Below are positions 59,582 through 64,000 of a stretch of 64,000 nt of DNA, in pieces; position 1 is the first letter of the stretch, and the number at the start of each line of letters is the position of its first letter. The notes under the pieces are model-generated. The model was not told the origin of the DNA, did not search any database, and was given only the letters and a program-made list of their open reading frames with translations. This DNA comes from Pseudozyma flocculosa PF-1 (Eukaryota > Basidiomycota > Ustilaginomycetes > Ustilaginales > Ustilaginaceae), in contig NW_006920872.1 of NCBI RefSeq assembly GCF_000417875.1, positions 759,287 to 823,286 of the forward strand. Reading direction: 5' to 3'. The translations under genes were made by a program, and so were the position numbers.

Positions 59582-61214
59582 CTAGCCGGCACCTTTCGCA
59601 ATCGACCCCAATGGGGCATCACCGCCACTGCCGCCAACCCGGCGCGCCGCGTCCAAGTCGAGGGTAAAGACGAGCGGGCAGTGATCGCTCCTGTGACCCT
59701 GGTCTGGTCTGTAGCTCGCCTGGCGCACCGCGCCGCAATCGACGAGGTGCGAGTCGGCAAGGACGTAGTCGACGCGCGCGCCGACGCCACGACGATGGTG
59801 GTCGTTGAACCAGGATACCTCTGTGCCCTCTTGGTTTTCGAGGCGGTACACGTCGACGAGGCCGGTGGCGGCGCAGGTGTCGAGCCAGTGTCGCCGCGCA
59901 TGGGCGTGCGGGTGTTGGGTTCGCAGCGACTCGGGCGGCCTCGCATCGACCGACGACGGCGTCACGTTGAAATCGCCGCACAGCACCGCCCGCCTCTGCC
60001 CGTGCCCGTGCCCAAGCCCGTTGCGGTTGCGGTTGCGGTTGCGGTCGGCGTCGATCTGCGAGGCGAGGAGCGTGTGGAACTCGAGTTTGCGCTCGTGCCG
60101 CGTGCGCGCGCCCGATGTCGGGTGGTGGAAGGCGTACGAGGACGAGTTGAGCGCGTAGACGTTGTACAGCTGCCCCGCAGACGCAGCCGCATCCGCAGTG
60201 GTACCGAGGTCACGAGGGTAGAGAGACGAGGGCAAGGGCATGGGGATCAAGGGGTTGAGTATGGCGCTGCGTGCGTGCGGTGCGGTGCGGGGCAGCCCCC
60301 CGTGGGGAAGAGGACAGACTCACCGAGACGGGTCCGAGATCGAGGATGCCCACCCTCCCCTCGTTGTCCCACTCGACCGTCCTCCAGCCCACACCGTCCG
60401 CGCCCCTTCGTTGCCGAAATCGGCGCAGCACATCGTCCCTAACAAAGGTGGCGATACCGAACCTCGCCTTCCCCCTCGTGGAGTCGTAGAGGTTGAGAAA
60501 CATCGTGTACCCCAGTCCGACATCGGCAGCAGCGGCGGCGGTAGCGGTGGTGCTGGCGGTAGACGAGGGTTGAAAGGCACGTTGCATCTCCTTGACCAAG
60601 GGATCGGAGGGACGTAGCTGCACCTCTTGCAGACACACGATGGATGGGAATCCATTTGCGGCGACGAGGGTGCGGAGCGAATCGGCTTCCCGCTCTCGTC
60701 GTGCCGCCGCCAGCGGCGGCGGCGGCGGCTGTTGTGCCGACGATGGTGGTGCCGGCGGGCAAGGTGGGGGCGAGGGCGGAGTCGAGTTGCGGAAAAAGTC
60801 GTGCAACGTCCTGCTGCTGCTGCTGCTGCAAGACGACGACGAGGAGGAGGGGAGGTGGCGCTGTATGCCATTCAGGTTCCAGCTAAGCACCGTCAGCTTG
60901 CCCAGCTCTCCAACGCCGTCGGCGTCATCGTCGGCGTCATCGGCGGCGACTCGATACGGTGCCGGATCGGTGGCGGATCCGCGACGTTTCTTCGAGCTGC
61001 CGCTGCTGGAGGGGCCACCGACGTCGTCCCTGGACGCGGGTGAGGCAGGGCGTTTCGACATGCGGTGCGGGCGCTGAGATGCAGCAGCAAGGGCGGTACG
61101 GTGGCGGGCGGCTGTGTCTAGGTGATGCTGCTGCTGGCGCGAGCACCGCAACAAGGCATAGGGGGCTCGTCTAGGTGCGGTTCGGAGGAGAAGGAGGAGG
61201 AGGGTGGATGACAT
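59582..61214 (-). CDS. ExoIII-family AP endonuclease (EEP), possible dual-targeted form
   Basis: Two exons, 61214-60324 and 60169-59582 (492 aa); a downstream in-frame ATG at 61061 would give 441 aa. The intron is 154 nt; only the CAG at 60172-60170 keeps frame (DLGPVS-LYNVYALN). The exonuclease-endonuclease-phosphatase fold is complete: LSWNLNGI, VCLQEVQL (metal-binding Glu), YNVYALNSSSY, LCGDFNVTP (Asp/Asn), ARVDYVLAD and HRSDHCPLV (catalytic Asp-His). It should cleave abasic sites in base-excision repair, or act as a related 3' phosphodiesterase. The upstream start adds MSSTLLLLLLRTAPRRAPYA, an Arg-rich mitochondrial-type presequence; the downstream start gives MSKRPASPAS followed by KKRRGS, a nuclear-type signal. 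Ser and Pro repeats are inserted between motifs. Confidence 0.85.
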
Positions 61215-61460
61215 TGACCGACCGACCGACCGGCCAGCCAGGGATATGACGCTAAGGAAAGGCAACGGCGAGCATGGATGGGGGTGGGTGGCCCCCGCTT
61301 CCAGTCGAGCGTCGGCCGTGGATGCGTGCGTGCCAAGTGGAGGGAAAGAGGGAGGCTCCCTCGTGCTTGCCGATGCTGCCCCGCTTCGCCCTCGACGGCA
61401 ATGGCAAAGCTGAGCTGGGCCTGCCCGTAGCACAGCAGGCGCCATGGCGACTCCTTGCGA

Positions 61461-64000
61461 CTACGCCAGCGCCCTCGCCACGACGATCTCGACAACCTTG
61501 TCGACCAGGTAGGCAGACCACCGGCCCGCGCTCGCCCTCGCGCTCGCCGCTCCTCGTGCCCCGTCCCCTTCCCCTTCCGCCTCGTCCGTCGCCTCGTAGG
61601 CCTGGATCGCCATTCTGGCCGTGGTGCGCAGCGCGTCCACCAGCTCCGCTCTCCTCCGCCCTTCGTCGTCCGCACCACCACCGCCGCCGCTTTGCTGTTG
61701 CTGTTGCTGTACCGCATCGAGGGCAGCACGACGCACCAGGCTCGCTAGCTCGCGCATCGTCTCGATCTTGGGCCGCCCCTCGGCCGCCCAGAGGAACGCC
61801 AGCGCATCGCCCGTGCCGTCCGCCGTCGTCGTCGCCGGTGCGCACGACTCGCTGCGCTCGAGGAAGGCGGCAAGCGCACGCTGCGCTTCCGGCCGCTCGT
61901 CGATCGCCTCGCGCCCGCGCTGCCGAGCCGTATAGAGGATCTTGGACAGCAGGCCGAGCTGTACCAGCGGCGCCCGGTGTGGCTGCTCCGCTGCTGCCGC
62001 CGCTGCCGCCGCACGAGGCCCTCCCTCTGCCTGCATCGCAGCAACGGCAGCGACGCGCTCAAAGACGTCGTCGTAGAACGACTCGGCGAACTGCAGGTCG
62101 TTGAGCGTGGCGACCGCACCCTCCCCCGCGCTTGGCGCCAGCTCGAGTGCCAGCACCATCGCCAGGTAAATGGGCAGGACGTACGCCTTGTCGAGCGTCA
62201 GGCACTCCATGACGATCGTCCGCAGCAGCGCCTGGAAGCCTGCCCCCGCCGTCGTCGCTTCCTCCCTTGCCGCCGCCACGTCGCCGCACAGGCGCTCCAC
62301 GAGCTCCTCGTGCTTGCCGCCGCTCGCAAAGCCATGCACCAGCTCGCGCAGGTCGTCCATCGACGGTCCCAGCCCGGCCGCCGCCCCTTGGCCCAGATCC
62401 AGCGGCGCCGTGCCGAGCGACCTGGAAAAGATGCTCCGGCTGCCCAGCGGGTCGTCGCTGTACGAGAGGTAGCCCGTCTTGCGCTGCACGTGCAAGATGC
62501 GAGAGTGGAGCAGCGTCTGGGCGTGCTGCACCGAGTCGGCCACCTGCAGCGATGTGGGCCAGTACCTCGCCGTGTTGGTCGAGACGCCGACGATCCGGTC
62601 CAGGCTCGGCAGCAGCGTCGGCGCGAACCCGAGCGTCGACGTGCGGATGGCCGTCTCCTGGTCGGTCTCGTCGATGTGGGAGCCGTCGAGGCGGGTCTGG
62701 ATGCGCATGGGCACGGCAGCTGCCTCGCCGCTCTCGACGTCCTTGGCGATCAGCAGGCGAGGCTCCGCCGCCAGCACCCACAGGTGGCGGAAGGCCTGGA
62801 GGTGCGCGCGGTTGTCGGTGCTGCTGCCGGGGAAGCGCGGGAAAAAGGCGATCAGCAGCGCCGCGATCGCCGAGTCCGACGACCCCAGCGTCAGCCGGCC
62901 TCCGCCGAGGAAGAGCAGGCCGATGGCCATGTGGGTGGCCATGTGCGAGCCGTAGCTGCGCTCCGAATCGACGTCGCCGTGCGCCATGCGCAGCGTCCGC
63001 AGCACCTCGAGGTCGCCGCTGCCCGCCACCACCGCCGCGAGCGAAACCGTGACCAGGTCGGCCGCAGCGCGCAGCGCAGACTGGCGGATCTTGGAAAAGT
63101 AGGTGAGCGCTGCGTGCGAGCGAGACGAGGGGCAAGGCCGATCGACAAGAAGCATCATCATCAGCACATGTCAGAGCGGCTTGCGAGCGCAAAAAAACCG
63201 GCAGCCACATGACGGCCGACGACCGATCACTCACCCTTGGTCTTGGCATCCCGGTTGAGCTGAGCCAGCTGCTGCAGCAGGCACGCGCGGGCGCGCGCGT
63301 CGTGTGAGCCGGCGTACTTGAGGCCCATGACGAAGCAGGCGCCCGCCTTCATGTTGATCGACGCCAGCTGCGCCGCCTCGGACAGCTCACGGCCCGCCTT
63401 GGCCCTGCCGACCCGCATCCACTCTGGCAGCACGCCCTCGATCCACTCGACCGAGCAGCGGATGTCGTCCCACAGTATGAGGTAGCGCGCCAGCACGCGC
63501 ACCAGCAGCACGTCCGGGCGGATGTAGTCGAGCAGCTCGTCGGTCGTCGGCAGCCAGAGGACGTCGGCAACGTCCCGGCGGTTGCTGCGCAGGAAGATGA
63601 GGCCCAGCGCCACGCTGGCCGGGATCGAGGTGAGGCTGAGGTCCGGATTGAGCTCCACCTTGACGGCGCTCGGCTTACGCTTGCTCCGCTGCATGTCGCC
63701 GAGGGAGCCGTTGATGAGCTGCTCGAGCTTGACGACGATGCGCTTGTCGGGCAGGCTGGCCATGCCGTCGCTCCTGCCTTTGCCCAGCATGATGAGCCCG
63801 AGCGCGAGGCCGGCCGACAGCGAGTAGGCCTCGCGATGCTGCGACTGGACGTCGGGGATCGGCGACTCGGCAGCCCCGATCTGCTGGAGCATCCGGCTCG
63901 CTGTCCAGCGATGGTTGCTGCCGAGGAAGACGAGGCCCATGGCCAGCAGCCCCGCCGTCTGGGTGAGGATCGACAGGTTGAGCGGCGCCGAGCCCGGCGG
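61461..64000 (-). CDS. APC1: Anaphase-promoting complex subunit 1 (APC1), 3' part, N-terminus outside window
   Basis: Exons 64000-63235 (open at the window edge) and 63109-61461; intron 125 nt. APC1 is the largest scaffold subunit of the APC/C ubiquitin ligase that drives exit from mitosis. The edge exon contains PC-type repeats: MGLVFLGSNHRWTASRML, AYSLSAGLALGLIMLGKG, SIPASVALGLIFLRSNRRDV, followed by the family block LPTTDELLDYIRPDVLLVRV and ARYLILWDDI. The second exon continues with DLEVLRTLRMAHGD, SYGSHMATHMAIGLLFLGGG, a WVLAAEPRLLIAKDVESGE segment and a helical C-terminus with poly-Ala and poly-Gln runs. The junction gives AKTK-ALTYFSKIRQSAL in frame. Reading from 64000 inward the frame is open, so the 5' part lies to the right. 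Confidence 0.88.

Noticed and set aside
60170..60260. Acceptor at about 60270 for the AP endonuclease intron
   Set aside because: Using the first AG puts the following conserved YNVYALN block out of frame; the CAG at 60172-60170 restores it.

Overview
This window is nuclear DNA from a GC-rich fungus. The genes have short spliceosomal introns, mostly 87-160 nt, with strong GTGAGT-type donors and mostly CAG acceptors. Coding third positions are very GC-rich. The gene set is housekeeping and eukaryotic (tRNA splicing, Fe-S assembly, AP-1 adaptin, APC/C). The donor consensus, low intron density, telobox protein architecture and p34/AAGAB-like gene suggest a basidiomycete, most likely Ustilaginomycotina (smut lineage). 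That placement is an inference; no rRNA or marker locus is present. Two N runs (13764-13846 and 49604-50108) show it is a draft scaffold.

Layout, left to right: a gene-free repeat-bearing edge (1-1119); SEN2 (-); ISD11 (+); nuclear poly(A)-binding protein PAB2 (-); a TAF8-like histone-fold protein (+); a heme-less sulfite-oxidase-type Mo enzyme (-); a BAR-domain protein (+, gapped); a very long MUS7/MMS22 repair protein (+); a NEPRO/RMP1-like nucleolar protein (-); OXA1 (+); a telobox Myb (TRF/Taz-like) telomere-binding candidate (-); an amino-acid transporter (-); a 3.4 kb stretch without a convincing gene; a small unknown gene (-); mitochondrial SOD2 (+); a p34/AAGAB-like adaptor chaperone (-); an atypical SDR (-); a 1.7 kb repeat-rich intergenic region; an AlkB homologue with two N-terminal UIM-like motifs (-); a DUF3074 START-like protein with a 27-nt micro-exon (+); an arrestin-like protein (-, gapped); ADE13 (+); the AP-1 beta adaptin (-); DIM1 (+) with a probable U32/snR39-type C/D snoRNA in its unusually long second intron; an ExoIII-type AP endonuclease (-); and the 3' half of APC1 (-), which runs off the right edge.

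The genes do not form a metabolic or secondary-metabolite cluster. They are independently transcribed, with many divergent pairs sharing 300-900 bp promoters and convergent pairs only 140-320 bp apart. By coincidence several concern genome maintenance (MUS7, AlkB, AP endonuclease, telobox protein, APC1), RNA processing (SEN2, PAB2, DIM1 plus snoRNA, NEPRO/RMP1-like) and mitochondria (ISD11, OXA1, SOD2). No transposon, tRNA, rRNA, CRISPR array or virus-like gene was seen. The best candidates for follow-up are the intronic snoRNA, the UIM-AlkB fusion, the telobox protein with its stop codon inside a pentanucleotide repeat, and the SDR whose well-formed exons do not join in frame.
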